A stretch of DNA of 64,000 nucleotides from Rhodocyclaceae bacterium (GTDB lineage Bacteria > Pseudomonadota > Gammaproteobacteria > Burkholderiales > Rhodocyclaceae), in assembly GCA_018262775.1 (NCBI GenBank), contig JADFDU010000009.1, positions 1 through 64,000 of the forward strand, written 5' to 3'. Position numbers and translations under genes: made by a program. The number at the start of each line of letters is the position of its first letter. Positions within the stretch are counted from its first letter, which is position 1. Below are positions 1-10,519 of the stretch, one piece after another. The notes below the pieces were generated by a model that was not told the origin of the DNA, made no database searches, and saw only the letters and a list, made by a program, of their open reading frames with translations.

Positions 1-2241
1 CTGAGCGCGGCGGAATCCAGCCGCATGCTCAACGATTGTCGCGAACTGGCGATGAAGCGGCTGTCCGCATCGCTGCGAGGGATGCTGGCGGACGTCGAGG
101 AAGATCTGTTCCAGATGGCCGAGGCCAGCTACGATCGTGAGATGCAGAATCTCTATCTCGAGGTGCGCGGCAAGGCCAAGGCGAAGTGGCCGAAGATCGA
201 GGCCGCCTTCTCGCGCCATTTCATCGATGTCTTCAACCACAAGATGCGCGGCGAGATGGGCAACGCCGTGAAGACCCTCGCCACCTCGACGCAGGAATTG
301 CGCCTGGTCGAGGAGGACGACCTCGCTGAGAGCATCGCCATGCAGGAACTGTCCGTGCGCCTGCGCGAACAGAACGAAGACGAACTCTCGCTGCTCGGTG
401 AACGGGTGGCCATGTTGCTCGGCAAGAATGAGCTGAAGGACGAAGAGAACCCCATCAGCCCGCAGGCCGTCTGCGACGCGCTGAAACATGCCTGCGACGA
501 AATCGAGGGTGGAGTCAAGCTCAAGCTGGTGCTGCTCAAGCAGATCGAACAGCATGTCTCTGCCGCGTTGCATGCCGTCTATGCCGACCTCAACAGTGAG
601 CTGGTGCGCTGGAATGTCCTGCCGAATCTGCGGGCGGCCTATCGCAAGACGGCGACTCCCCCTTCGGCTTCCAGGCCGGCGGAAAAGCAGGCATCAGCCG
701 CGGTGCCGCCGCAGGGCGAAACCGCGGCCGGCGGCGACCTGTTCGCCGCCTTGCAGCAGCTCATGCAGACGCAGTCGGCAGGCATGCCCGGCTTGCCAGG
801 TGCCTCGACATTAGCCGCCGCTCCTGGTGGTGCACTACACGCCGCTGCCGCGTCACAGCCGACCGCCATGCAGGGCGGATTCATCGATGCCTTGACCGAA
901 ATGCAGCGCCTTGACACGTTGATGGGTGCGCAGGGCCGCGCCGGCGGCCTGCCCGACCTCGGCCAGGCGCTCGGCACCCTGAACGTCCTGCATCAGGTCA
1001 AGGCGAACAGCGCGGCGCAGGGTGTCGGCCAGCTTGATGCGATCACCATCGACATCGTCGCCATGCTCTTCGATTTCATCTTCGACGATACCAAAATTCC
1101 CGATGCCATCAAGGCGCTGGTGGGCCGCCTGCAGATCCCCGTGCTCAAGGTGGCGATGCTCGATAAGTCATTCTTTTCGAGCAAGGCGCATCCGGCGCGC
1201 AGGCTGCTCGACGGCATTTCGCAGGCCGCGGTCGCCTGGGGCGAGACGGTTGACCAGAGCGATCCGCTCTTCCAGGAAGTCGCCTTCATCGCCGAGCGCA
1301 TCCAGGACGATTTCGAGCGCGATGTGCAGATCTTCACCGACGCCCTCAACCTGCTGAATGCCTTCATAGCCGAACGCGATGCCATGGCCGAAGGCATCGC
1401 GGAGCGATCCGCGGACCTCATGCGCAAGCGCGAGACTGAGGAGATCGCCTGGGTCGTAGCCGGCGAGGCCGTGTCGCGCCGCCTGTCGTCGAGCGTGCCG
1501 CAGGGCGTGCGGCGCTTTCTGCTCGACCATTGGCAGCAGGTGTTGAAGGAGCTCTACATTCGCCATGGCGAGGAGCATCACGCCTATCTGAGCGCCTTGG
1601 CGATGATGGATGACCTGATCTGGAGCGTGGCGCCGAAGGGGAACAGCGACGAGCGCAAGCAACTGGTGAACACCCTGCCGGGCCTGTTGCGCGCCATGCA
1701 TGTCGGCCTTGATGTGATCAGTCTGACGCAGGAACAGCGCGGCCATTTTTTCGATGATCTCGTCGCCCTGCATTCTGCAGCGGTGAAGGCCGGTTTGGGC
1801 GGGATGGACATGCCTGCACTGGTCGAAGCTGCGCCCGCATCCCTGCCGCCCGTCCCCGAGTACAGCATCAACCCGGAAGGCGAGTTGCTGGTTACGCGCA
1901 TCACGGAGAACGACGTGCAGATCGACGAAGTGGCGTTGGTCGGCGCGAGCGTCGCCGTGGCGGCGGGGGATATCCATCTGCAGGAGGTGGCAGCGCTCGT
2001 CCGAGGCGACTGGGTAGAGTTCAGCCAGGGCGAGGAGTCGCCGACGCGCGCCCGGCTATCCTGGGTCAGTCCGCAACGCGGCCTCTTCCTCTTCACCAAT
2101 CCGCGTTCGCCGCGGGCAACCTCGATATCGCGGGAGGCGCTGGCCTACCAGTTGAGGACCGGCATGGCGCGGATCGTGACTGACGAGCCCCTTTTCGAGC
2201 GCGCCGTGAATGGCATGCTCGGCAGTCTGCAGATCGCCTGA
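1..2241 (+). CDS. DUF1631 family protein (5' partial)
   Basis: The reading frame is open to the first base of the window, so the true start probably lies upstream; the first internal ATG is at 25. About 746 residues are visible and resemble the DUF1631 family of beta- and gammaproteobacteria, whose function is unknown. The protein is largely helical and acidic, with an Ala/Pro/Gln-rich linker near residues 215-290. The last 110 residues look beta-rich and may form a small PilZ-like or regulatory domain, but I cannot confirm this. There is no signal peptide or membrane segment in the visible part. It ends just before an inverted repeat and is convergent with the ETF-QO gene. Confidence 0.75.
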   Translation: MSAAESSRMLNDCRELAMKRLSASLRGMLADVEEDLFQMAEASYDREMQNLYLEVRGKAKAKWPKIEAAFSRHFIDVFNHKMRGEMGNAVKTLATSTQELRLVEEDDLAESIAMQELSVRLREQNEDELSLLGERVAMLLGKNELKDEENPISPQAVCDALKHACDEIEGGVKLKLVLLKQIEQHVSAALHAVYADLNSELVRWNVLPNLRAAYRKTATPPSASRPAEKQASAAVPPQGETAAGGDLFAALQQLMQTQSAGMPGLPGASTLAAAPGGALHAAAASQPTAMQGGFIDALTEMQRLDTLMGAQGRAGGLPDLGQALGTLNVLHQVKANSAAQGVGQLDAITIDIVAMLFDFIFDDTKIPDAIKALVGRLQIPVLKVAMLDKSFFSSKAHPARRLLDGISQAAVAWGETVDQSDPLFQEVAFIAERIQDDFERDVQIFTDALNLLNAFIAERDAMAEGIAERSADLMRKRETEEIAWVVAGEAVSRRLSSSVPQGVRRFLLDHWQQVLKELYIRHGEEHHAYLSALAMMDDLIWSVAPKGNSDERKQLVNTLPGLLRAMHVGLDVISLTQEQRGHFFDDLVALHSAAVKAGLGGMDMPALVEAAPASLPPVPEYSINPEGELLVTRITENDVQIDEVALVGASVAVAAGDIHLQEVAALVRGDWVEFSQGEESPTRARLSWVSPQRGLFLFTNPRSPRATSISREALAYQLRTGMARIVTDEPLFERAVNGMLGSLQIA

Positions 2242-2304
2242 GAGCCTGTGAATAAACCTACTGCGCGACTCCGGAGCTGCTCGCTACGATTTCTTCACAA
2301 GCTC
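2242..2304. repeat. Intergenic inverted repeat between convergent genes
   Basis: The arms GAGCCTGTGAA (2242-2252) and TTCACAAGCTC (2294-2304) are complementary at 10 of 11 positions and enclose about 41 bases. The element fills almost the whole gap between the DUF1631 stop and the ETF-QO stop. It could fold as a transcript end for both genes, but there is no T-tract. The tidy terminal inverted repeats suggest a dispersed palindromic element. Confidence 0.55.
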
Positions 2305-2307
2305 TGA

Positions 2308-3939
2308 TCACATGTTCGGATAGACCGGACCTTCGCCCCCCTGGGGCGCGACCCAGGTAATGTTCTGCGTCGGATCCTTGATGTCGCAGGTCTTGCAGTG
2401 TACGCAGTTCTGCGCGTTGATCTGCAGGCGTGGGTTGTTGCCGCCGGCGTCGCGCACGATCTCGTACACGCCGGCCGGACAGTAGCGCTGCTCGGGCGCG
2501 TCATAGAGGGCGAGGTTGATGGTGATCGGCACGCTCTCGTCCTTCAGGTGCAGGTGGCAGGGCTGGTTTTCCTCGTGGTTGGTGTTGGAGAGAAACACCG
2601 AGGAGAGGCGGTCGAAGGTGATGACGCCATCCGGTCTGGGATAGTCGATGGGCTGGCAGTTGGCCGCCAGCTTCAGCTTCGTGTGATCGGCACTCAGCCG
2701 CAGCGTCCACGGCGCCTTGCCACGCAACACCTGCTGGTCGATGCCGAACATCAGTGAGCCCAGCCACAGTCCCTTGCTCATCCACGGCTTGAAGTTGCGC
2801 GTGCGGTGGAGTTCCTCGTAGAGCCAGGATTCGCGGAACTTGCGCGGATAGTCGGTCAGTTCGTCGCTGCTGCGGCCGGCGGTGAGTGCCTCGGCCAGCG
2901 CTTCGGCGACGAGCATGCCGGTTTTCAGCGCGGCGTGCGAGCCCTTGATGCGCGCGGCATTGAGGAAGCCGGCATCGTCGCCGATCAGCGCACCGCCGGG
3001 GAAGATCAGCTTCGGCAGTGCCTGCAGGCCGCCGGCGGTGAGTGCGCGTGCGCCGTAGGAAATACGCTTGCCGCCCTCGAGGAAGGGCTTCACCAGCGGG
3101 TGCAGTTTGTAGCGCTGGAACTCTTCGAAGGGCGAGAGGAAGGGATTGCTGTAGGCGAGGCCGACCACGTAGCCGATGGCGACGAGATTCTCGTCCAGGT
3201 GGTAGACGAAGCCGCCGCCGTAGGTATCCGAGGCCATCGGCCAGCCGCCGGTGTGCATGACCAGGCCCTTGACGTGCTGCTCCGGTCTGATCTCCCATAG
3301 TTCCTTGATGCCGATACCGTAGACCTGCGGGTCGGCGCCAGTGCGCAGCTTGAAACGTTCCTCCAGTTGCTTGCCGAGATGGCCGCGGCAGCCCTCGGCG
3401 AAAAGGGTGTACTTGCCCAGCAGTTCCATGCCCGGCTGGTAGGCATCGGTGGGCTGGCCGTCGCGGCCGATGCCCATGTCGCCGGTGGCCACGCCCTTTA
3501 CGGAGCCATCTTCGTTGTAGAGGACCTCGGCACCGGCAAAGCCCGGATAGATTTCCACGCCGAGCGCTTCGGCCTGCTGCGCCAGCCAGCGGCAGACGTT
3601 GCCGAGGCTGACGATGTAGTTGCCGTGGTTGCGAAAGCAGCCGGGCAGCAGGGCGTTGGGTACCTTGATTCCGCCCTTCTCGGAGAAGATGATGAAGCGG
3701 TCTTCCGTGACCGGCGTGTCGAGCGGGGCGCCCTTTTCCTTCCAGTCGGGGATCAGTTCGTCCAGTGCGCGTGGATCCATGACCGCGCCGGAGAGGATGT
3801 GCGCGCCGACCTCGGCGCCTTTTTCGATGACGCAGACGTTGATGTCTGCATTGATCTGCTTGAGGCGTATCGCCGCGGCGAGGCCAGCCGGGCCGCCGCC
3901 GACGATGACGACATCGAATTCCATGGATTCGCGTTGCAT
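2308..3939 (-). CDS. etfD: Electron-transfer flavoprotein:ubiquinone oxidoreductase
   Basis: This 543-residue enzyme passes electrons from reduced electron-transfer flavoprotein (acyl-CoA dehydrogenation) to the quinone pool at the inner membrane. The N-terminus has the FAD-binding motif VVIVGGGPAGLAAA near residue 9. The C-terminal 60 residues form a ferredoxin-like domain with the [4Fe-4S] cysteines CPAG...CVHCKTCD and end in GPVYPNM. The length matches the family. I chose the ATG at 3939 because AAAGGAAATC precedes it by about six bases and the FAD motif follows at the usual distance; the frame is open further upstream without homology. It fits an organism that oxidises fatty or aromatic acyl-CoA esters. 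Confidence 0.95.
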   Translation of the reverse strand: MQRESMEFDVVIVGGGPAGLAAAIRLKQINADINVCVIEKGAEVGAHILSGAVMDPRALDELIPDWKEKGAPLDTPVTEDRFIIFSEKGGIKVPNALLPGCFRNHGNYIVSLGNVCRWLAQQAEALGVEIYPGFAGAEVLYNEDGSVKGVATGDMGIGRDGQPTDAYQPGMELLGKYTLFAEGCRGHLGKQLEERFKLRTGADPQVYGIGIKELWEIRPEQHVKGLVMHTGGWPMASDTYGGGFVYHLDENLVAIGYVVGLAYSNPFLSPFEEFQRYKLHPLVKPFLEGGKRISYGARALTAGGLQALPKLIFPGGALIGDDAGFLNAARIKGSHAALKTGMLVAEALAEALTAGRSSDELTDYPRKFRESWLYEELHRTRNFKPWMSKGLWLGSLMFGIDQQVLRGKAPWTLRLSADHTKLKLAANCQPIDYPRPDGVITFDRLSSVFLSNTNHEENQPCHLHLKDESVPITINLALYDAPEQRYCPAGVYEIVRDAGGNNPRLQINAQNCVHCKTCDIKDPTQNITWVAPQGGEGPVYPNM

Positions 3940-4018
3940 GCTGATTTCCTTTGCTTCCGTATTCCGGTCTTGTAGCCGGGCATTATAATTCGGTTTCATC
4001 CAGCCACTCCTGCCGCAA

Positions 4019-4434
4019 ATGGAACACAAGCGCACGACGATATTCACCACGACCCTGCCCATCCGCTGGGGCGACATGGATGCCATGGGCCACGTCAACA
4101 ACACCGTCTATTTCCGCTACATGGAACAGACACGCATCGAATGGTTCGAGTCGCTCGGCTACAACACCGGGCAGAATGCCAAGGAAGGGCCGGTCATCGT
4201 CAATGCCAGCTGCACCTTCTTCGTGCCCCTGGTGTATCCGGGCAACATTGAAGTGCGCATGTACCTCGGCCACCCGGGGCGCAGCAGCCTGCCGACGCAT
4301 TACGAGTTGCGTCTGTCCGGCAACGACAAGCTGTATGCTCGCGGCGATGCCAAGGTCGTCTGGATTGACCCCGCCAGCGGCCGCTCGATCGCCCTGCCCG
4401 AGAACATGCGAAGACTCGCTGAAGCACCATCGAC

Positions 4435-4438
<4 letters not shown>
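4019..4438 (+). CDS. YbgC-like acyl-CoA thioesterase (hotdog fold)
   Basis: This 139-residue protein is a single hotdog domain of the 4-hydroxybenzoyl-CoA thioesterase type. The signature [20 protein letters not shown] near residues 17-36 contains the family's catalytic aspartate and the following histidine. It would hydrolyse an acyl-CoA in the cytoplasm; the substrate is unknown. Its stop overlaps the start of the acetoacetyl-CoA synthetase gene in an ATGA, so the two are probably translationally coupled. It is divergent from the ETF-QO gene, with a gap of 79 bases that must hold both promoters. Confidence 0.85.
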
Positions 4439-6399
<1,961 letters not shown>

Positions 6400-6408
6400 A
6401 CCGACTCC

Positions 6409-6483
6409 AACGCAAAGAGCGCAAAGACGTTTATAAAGAAAGTATCTCCTTTGCGTTCTTTGCGTCTTTGCGTCCTCTGCGTT
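6409..6483. repeat. CGCAAAG-type inverted repeat element, copy 1
   Basis: The left part repeats CGCAAAG units on the plus strand (6409-6429). The right part repeats the complement, TTTGCGT/CTTTGCG (about 6450-6483), so the RNA can form a long imperfect hairpin. A second copy lies between padC and padD at 58010-58100. The element is flanked by the 8-base direct repeat ATGAACCG, at 6396-6403 (stop of the synthetase) and 6504-6511 (start region of the hydrolase). That is what an insertion with target duplication would leave. A 29-codon frame runs from ATG 6396 across the element to a stop at 6483-6485. Confidence 0.75.
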
Positions 6484-6497
6484 AAAAGAGGTTTCAC

Positions 6498-7040
6498 ATG
6501 CTAATGAACCGTGACCAATCCGCGCTGCTGGTGGTGGACATCCAGGAGCGCCTGCTGCCGCACATCCACGAAGGGCAGGCGGTGCTCGACAACGCCGTCT
6601 GGCTGGTCAAGGTCGCGCAGCGCCTGGGTGTGCCAGTGGTGCTCTCCGAACAGTATCCGAAGGGCATCGGCCACACGGTCGCCGTCCTGCGGGGACTGAC
6701 TTTGGCGGAAAATATCGCCGAGAAGATGCATTTCTCCTGCGTGGCGGCGAAATGCCTCGACGGCCTGCCAGGCAGCGAGCGGCCGCAGGTGGTGGTGGCC
6801 GGCACCGAGTCGCATGTCTGCGTGCTGCAGACCGTACTCGACCTGCGTGCGCAGGGGAAGGAGGTCTTTGTCGTCGCCGACGCCGTCGGTTCGCGCACGC
6901 CCGCGGACAAGGAACTCGCCCTGGCGCGCATGCGCGACCATGGCGTCCATATCGTTTCGCGCGAAATGGTTGCCTTCGAATGGTTGCGGCAGGCCGGCAC
7001 CGACGAATTTCGCGCCATCAGCCGCGAATTCCTGCGCTGA
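6498..7040 (+). CDS. Isochorismatase-family cysteine hydrolase
   Basis: This 180-residue cytoplasmic alpha/beta hydrolase is of the isochorismatase/nicotinamidase superfamily. The catalytic triad is likely Asp14 (in LLVVDIQERLLP), a lysine in EKMHFS and Cys108 (in GTESHVCVLQT). The close relatives known to me are the YcaC-like hydrolases of unknown substrate. I use the ATG at 6498 because AGAGG sits six bases upstream. The ATG at 6504 may be the ancestral start, because it opens the ATGAACCG sequence that is duplicated on the other side of the repeat. A copy of the 24-base dispersed repeat lies in frame at 6681-6704 and encodes AVLRGLTL. Confidence 0.85.
   Translation: MLMNRDQSALLVVDIQERLLPHIHEGQAVLDNAVWLVKVAQRLGVPVVLSEQYPKGIGHTVAVLRGLTLAENIAEKMHFSCVAAKCLDGLPGSERPQVVVAGTESHVCVLQTVLDLRAQGKEVFVVADAVGSRTPADKELALARMRDHGVHIVSREMVAFEWLRQAGTDEFRAISREFLR
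6681..6704 (+). repeat. 24-base dispersed repeat, copy A (in coding sequence)
   Basis: The copy begins GCCGT and ends GGGGACTGACTTTG, with GTCC/GGAC able to pair. It is read in frame in the hydrolase as AVLRGLTL. The copy at 44258-44281 is read in the same frame in DgkA as AVVWGLTL. Confidence 0.65.
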
Positions 7041-7051
7041 GGCGCCGCAGC

Positions 7052-7075
7052 GCCGTGCTGCGCAGACTGACTTTT
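7052..7075 (+). repeat. 24-base dispersed repeat, copy B
   Basis: The sequence begins GCCGT and ends GACTGACTTTT. It lies between the hydrolase stop and the stop of the convergent outer-membrane protein gene. It matches copy C (11761-11784, reverse) at 20 of 24 positions. Its T-run could contribute to termination of the plus-strand transcript, but the stem is short. Confidence 0.65.
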
Positions 7076-7088
7076 CCCAGAATCAGGA

Positions 7089-8348
7089 TCAATTGAAGTA
7101 GTAGCGCACGAGCGCTTGCCAGCTGCGCGAATCCGGCATCACGCCGTAGCTGCTGAGCGTGCTGCCGCTGTTGCGCTGCCATTGCAGAGCGTACTCCCAG
7201 CGCTCGGCGTGGTAGCGCGCCTCGAGCCAGGTGCGCCGGCTGGCGTCGACGAGGTCGCGGTTGTGCATGAGGGTGAGATCGAGATGGGGGATGAGCGCAT
7301 CCTGCCACATGGCGCGCAGGAACAGCGCCTGCTGCGTCGGCAGCTCTTGCGCATCGCGCGCCCAGAGCCGGTAGCCGAGGTAGGGCAGTGGCGGGCCGCG
7401 GCGCAGAGCAGTCCATTGCGCATCGTTCAGAGCGCTGCCGTTGTAGTGCCATTCCGCCGTGAGCGAGAGTTTGTTCGAGGTGGTGTAGGTGAGGCCGGTG
7501 GCGATGCGGTTGCGCCAGCCGTGCGAGCCGTAGGCTGATTGTCCAAGTGCCTGTTCGAGCTGGCCTGGGCCGCGCCCGCCTGACCATTCGACGTGCGCCA
7601 CGGTCGCGTCGTTCAAGAGACCGGTGAGATTGAGGCCGAAGCGGGTTGGCGCTGCAGCCTCACGAAAGATGAGGATTTGCGGGTTGAAGCCGCCGATTTT
7701 CTGGCTGAGGGCGAGCAGGAGACGATCGCGCGGATTGGTCGCGCCCAGGTTGAGATTGAAGCCGTCGCGGTGGGGGCGGCGTTCGAGGTCGGGCGAGACC
7801 AGTCCGGTGAGCGATCCACCCGTCCAGAGCCACTGGCTGCGCAGCATGACGCTGCCCTGGCGGTTTTCCTTCATGCTGGCCGGATCGATCGAGACGATCG
7901 AGCGCAGCGCACCGGCGCGAAAAAAATCGGTCGGGTTGTAGCCCATCGCCACGCCGTAGCGCGCGTTGATGCGACCGAAGTCGAGCAGCGCATCCGGCGC
8001 CGGGCGCCAGCCGAGGTAGGTTTCCTTGACGGTGTTGATGGCTTGATCGCTGCCCGCCTGGGCCGGATCGCTGATATCGAGCCGGTCGGCGAACACCACG
8101 CGCCAGTCGCCCGAGAGCGCATGGTCGAAGCGCACATCGAGCGAGAGGCGGCGATCGTGCCGCACCGAGCCGTCCCTGCGCTGCCGTGCCGCGCCCAGGC
8201 CCAGTTCGGCGAAGGTGCGCCAGTCGCTGGCCCGGACGACGTCCTCCGGCATGGCATCAGCCAGGCGCAGGGCGTCGGTTTCCTGATCGCTGGCCTGTGC
8301 GGCAATAGTCAGTCCCGCCAGGACGGCGATTGCGGCACGCCGCCTCAT
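7089..8348 (-). CDS. Predicted outer-membrane beta-barrel protein of an ABC/LolA-like operon
   Basis: This 419-residue protein has an N-terminal signal peptide (cleavage likely after AAQA, near residue 18). The rest is rich in alternating aromatic and polar residues, with many short strands ending in R-x-x or W. That suggests an outer-membrane barrel; the last residues are RYYFN. The segment RYGVAMGYNPTDFFRAG resembles motifs of DUF1302-like porins, but I do not recognise a firm family. The start at 8348 overlaps the stop of the LolA-like gene in ATGA, so it belongs to the operon. The very long open frame upstream of this start is a shadow of the preceding genes. Confidence 0.75.
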   Translation of the reverse strand: MRRRAAIAVLAGLTIAAQASDQETDALRLADAMPEDVVRASDWRTFAELGLGAARQRRDGSVRHDRRLSLDVRFDHALSGDWRVVFADRLDISDPAQAGSDQAINTVKETYLGWRPAPDALLDFGRINARYGVAMGYNPTDFFRAGALRSIVSIDPASMKENRQGSVMLRSQWLWTGGSLTGLVSPDLERRPHRDGFNLNLGATNPRDRLLLALSQKIGGFNPQILIFREAAAPTRFGLNLTGLLNDATVAHVEWSGGRGPGQLEQALGQSAYGSHGWRNRIATGLTYTTSNKLSLTAEWHYNGSALNDAQWTALRRGPPLPYLGYRLWARDAQELPTQQALFLRAMWQDALIPHLDLTLMHNRDLVDASRRTWLEARYHAERWEYALQWQRNSGSTLSSYGVMPDSRSWQALVRYYFN

Positions 8349-9109
8349 TCCGGCCGGAAGCGCGGCAGGTAGTCGCGCTGCAGCCAGGTTTCCGGCACCT
8401 CGCGCTTGACCCAGTCCGAGTAACGCATGACGGTGACCCAGTCCGGCTCGAGGCCGTCGATGATCACCGTCTCGGTCGGGCGTTCGGCGCCGAAGACCTT
8501 CTGGTAGCGGCGGTAGTAGGCGGTCTTCAGGAGCTTGCCGCTTTTGGTGTAGAAGCGCGCCTTGACAGGACGGCTGTTGGACACGTCGATCCACATCTCG
8601 ATGCGGTGATAGGTGGCGTCCGGCGTGCTGGCGACGATGTTGAGTTTGTAGCAGCGCCGCGGCTTGCGCTCGCCGTCCTGCGTCTCTTCCTCGACGGCCG
8701 TCTCGGCCCGGTAGTCCCTGGCGAAATTGACGGTGACGACGTCGCCGTTGGAGGCCTGGCCGAGCAGGCGCTGCTGCGGCGAGAGGCGAATGCTGGCCTG
8801 GCTGGCCGGGTCGTAGAACCACATGTCCTTGCCGTTGAAGAGGATCAGCTTGCCGGCGTCGCGCGCCGGCGCCACGTAGCGCACCAGGCTGCGAAACTGG
8901 CCGCCCTGGGGATCGGCCTTTGAATATACCGCCAGCGTGCTGCTCTCGGTCTGCTTGCCTTGGCGGTACTCCACCAGGGTGTTGGTGAGGCCGAAGGCAT
9001 GGTCGGGATTGCGCACGGCGTCGCTGGCGACGAGCAGCTCCTGCGGGCTGGCGGCATGCGCGGACCATGCCGCAAAGAAGGCAACAAGGAAGACAAGCAG
9101 TTTTTTCAT
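8345..9109 (-). CDS. LolA-like outer-membrane lipoprotein-sorting protein
   Basis: This 254-residue periplasmic protein has a clear signal peptide, MKKLLVFLVAFFAAWSAHA. The mature part resembles the LolA-like family annotated as outer-membrane lipoprotein-sorting protein (PF17131 type), with the typical DMWFYDPASQASIRLSPQQR stretch. Such proteins bind a lipid or acyl chain in a half-barrel. It sits nine bases after the permease gene and overlaps the barrel gene by four bases, so a shared role in moving a lipid or lipoprotein across the envelope is likely. The cargo is unknown. Confidence 0.85.
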   Translation of the reverse strand: MKKLLVFLVAFFAAWSAHAASPQELLVASDAVRNPDHAFGLTNTLVEYRQGKQTESSTLAVYSKADPQGGQFRSLVRYVAPARDAGKLILFNGKDMWFYDPASQASIRLSPQQRLLGQASNGDVVTVNFARDYRAETAVEEETQDGERKPRRCYKLNIVASTPDATYHRIEMWIDVSNSRPVKARFYTKSGKLLKTAYYRRYQKVFGAERPTETVIIDGLEPDWVTVMRYSDWVKREVPETWLQRDYLPRFRPE

Positions 9110-9118
9110 GGCAAGACC

Positions 9119-10519
9119 TCAGACGTGGCGCAGGGCATCGACGATTTCCAGCCTGGCTGCGCGGCGTGCCGGCCACCAGGCCGAAATCAGCGTGACGCCG
9201 ATCATGCCGACAATGCTGCCGACCAGCAAGGGCGTATTCTGCCCGACGCGGACCAGGATCAGGTAGGCGTAGGAATAGCCCGGCGGCGTCCACGTCCAGC
9301 CGCTGTGGTTGATGGCGTAGGCAATGGCCAGCGCGCTGGCCAGCCCCGCAGCCGAGCCGATGGCGCCGAGCAGCAGCGCCTCGCACATGAAGAGACGCCG
9401 GATGCCGGAGCGGCGCAGCCCGATGGCGCGCAAGGTGCCGATCTCGGTCGTGCGCTCCATCACCGCCGTGCCCATGGTGTTGCCGATGGTGAAGAGCACG
9501 ATGACGCCGATCAGTACAGCGATGAAGCCGAACATCGAACCCATGAACTGGTCGGTCTGGCCGTACATCGGATTGAGCGTCTGGAAGTCGAGCACTTCGA
9601 GCGGCTCGGCGGAAAACTCGCTGCCGAGGAGCGCTTCGAGGCGCGTGCGTGCTGCCGGCATCTGCGCGGTGTGGTGCAACTGGACAGCGATCGCCGTGAC
9701 GGCAGGCGGGCTGGCACCGTAGATCAGTTTCTGCGCCTGGGAGAGGTGCATCGCCATGTAGAGGTCGTCGATGGCTTTCACGCCCATGTTCTTGGCTTCG
9801 ATCACCGAGAGGCTGGCCACGTTGGGCGCGCCGCGCGCGGTCGAGGCCAGCATTTCGATGCGGTTGCGCGCGGCGGCGGGCTGCTGCGCGCTTTCCTGCG
9901 CCGAGAGGGCGAGCACGTCATCGGGTGCGTTTGTCGTTTCCGCTGCTTTGGCCGCAGCGGGGGCCTGGCTGCAGTCCGGCACGTTCAACACGGCGCACAG
10001 CTGTAGCTTGCGCGCCAGGCCACTGCCGATCACCACGGCGTCTTCGTCGGCGCCGGCGAGCGGCAGCGGCCGTGCGTAGCTCACCATGTCGTAGTCGTTC
10101 CAGGCCAGCATGCGGTTGCTCTCCTGCGCCACCAGGCCGATGGCCATCACTGAGCGCGAGACGCCGGCGGCGAAGTTGCCGGCGATGCCGCCCAGCCTGA
10201 GCGAGGGTGTCACCATCGCCACCAGCGGCGCCAGCGTCGTATCGTTGCGGATCGCTGCGATGATCTTCGGGTAGTCGGCGATGCCGTAAGCGGTCGGGCT
10301 GTCGCCGCCGTCGAGAAAATAGCCGCGGCGCTGGATCTGCAGGTGGCCGCTTTGCTGCACGAAGCCGGTCTGCATGCCGTAGAGGATGTTGGCGCGGTAG
10401 CCGCCGAAGAGCAGGATGGCGGTGAGGCCGACGATCATCGCCAGTAGCGTGGCGAGCGAGCGGCGGCGGTTGCGCAGGAGATTGCGCAGGGCGAGCGAGA
10501 AGAGGGCGCGCGCGTTCAT
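9119..10519 (-). CDS. ABC transporter permease, FtsX/LolC/MacB type
   Basis: This 466-residue inner-membrane protein has one N-terminal transmembrane helix (residues 20-42), a large periplasmic domain of about 250 residues and three C-terminal helices, the layout of LolC/E and MacB. The C-terminal part has the FtsX-family segment TEIGTLRAIGLRRSGIRRLF. Its start overlaps the stop of the ATPase gene (ATGA at 10516-10519). With the ATPase it should form a mechanotransmission-type extractor rather than a classical importer. A cysteine pair (about residues 168 and 174) in the periplasmic part may form a disulfide. Confidence 0.9.
   Translation of the reverse strand: MNARALFSLALRNLLRNRRRSLATLLAMIVGLTAILLFGGYRANILYGMQTGFVQQSGHLQIQRRGYFLDGGDSPTAYGIADYPKIIAAIRNDTTLAPLVAMVTPSLRLGGIAGNFAAGVSRSVMAIGLVAQESNRMLAWNDYDMVSYARPLPLAGADEDAVVIGSGLARKLQLCAVLNVPDCSQAPAAAKAAETTNAPDDVLALSAQESAQQPAAARNRIEMLASTARGAPNVASLSVIEAKNMGVKAIDDLYMAMHLSQAQKLIYGASPPAVTAIAVQLHHTAQMPAARTRLEALLGSEFSAEPLEVLDFQTLNPMYGQTDQFMGSMFGFIAVLIGVIVLFTIGNTMGTAVMERTTEIGTLRAIGLRRSGIRRLFMCEALLLGAIGSAAGLASALAIAYAINHSGWTWTPPGYSYAYLILVRVGQNTPLLVGSIVGMIGVTLISAWWPARRAARLEIVDALRHV

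Noticed and set aside
6409-6483. CGCAAAG units considered as a CRISPR array
   Set aside because: The units are only seven to nine bases, have no regular spacers and are followed by their complements. No cas gene is present.
7089-9386. A 765-codon minus-strand frame running through three genes
   Set aside because: The upstream half has the odd composition of a shifted frame and overlaps the permease and LolA-like genes, which are well supported. Only the part from ATG 8348 with its signal peptide is a gene.
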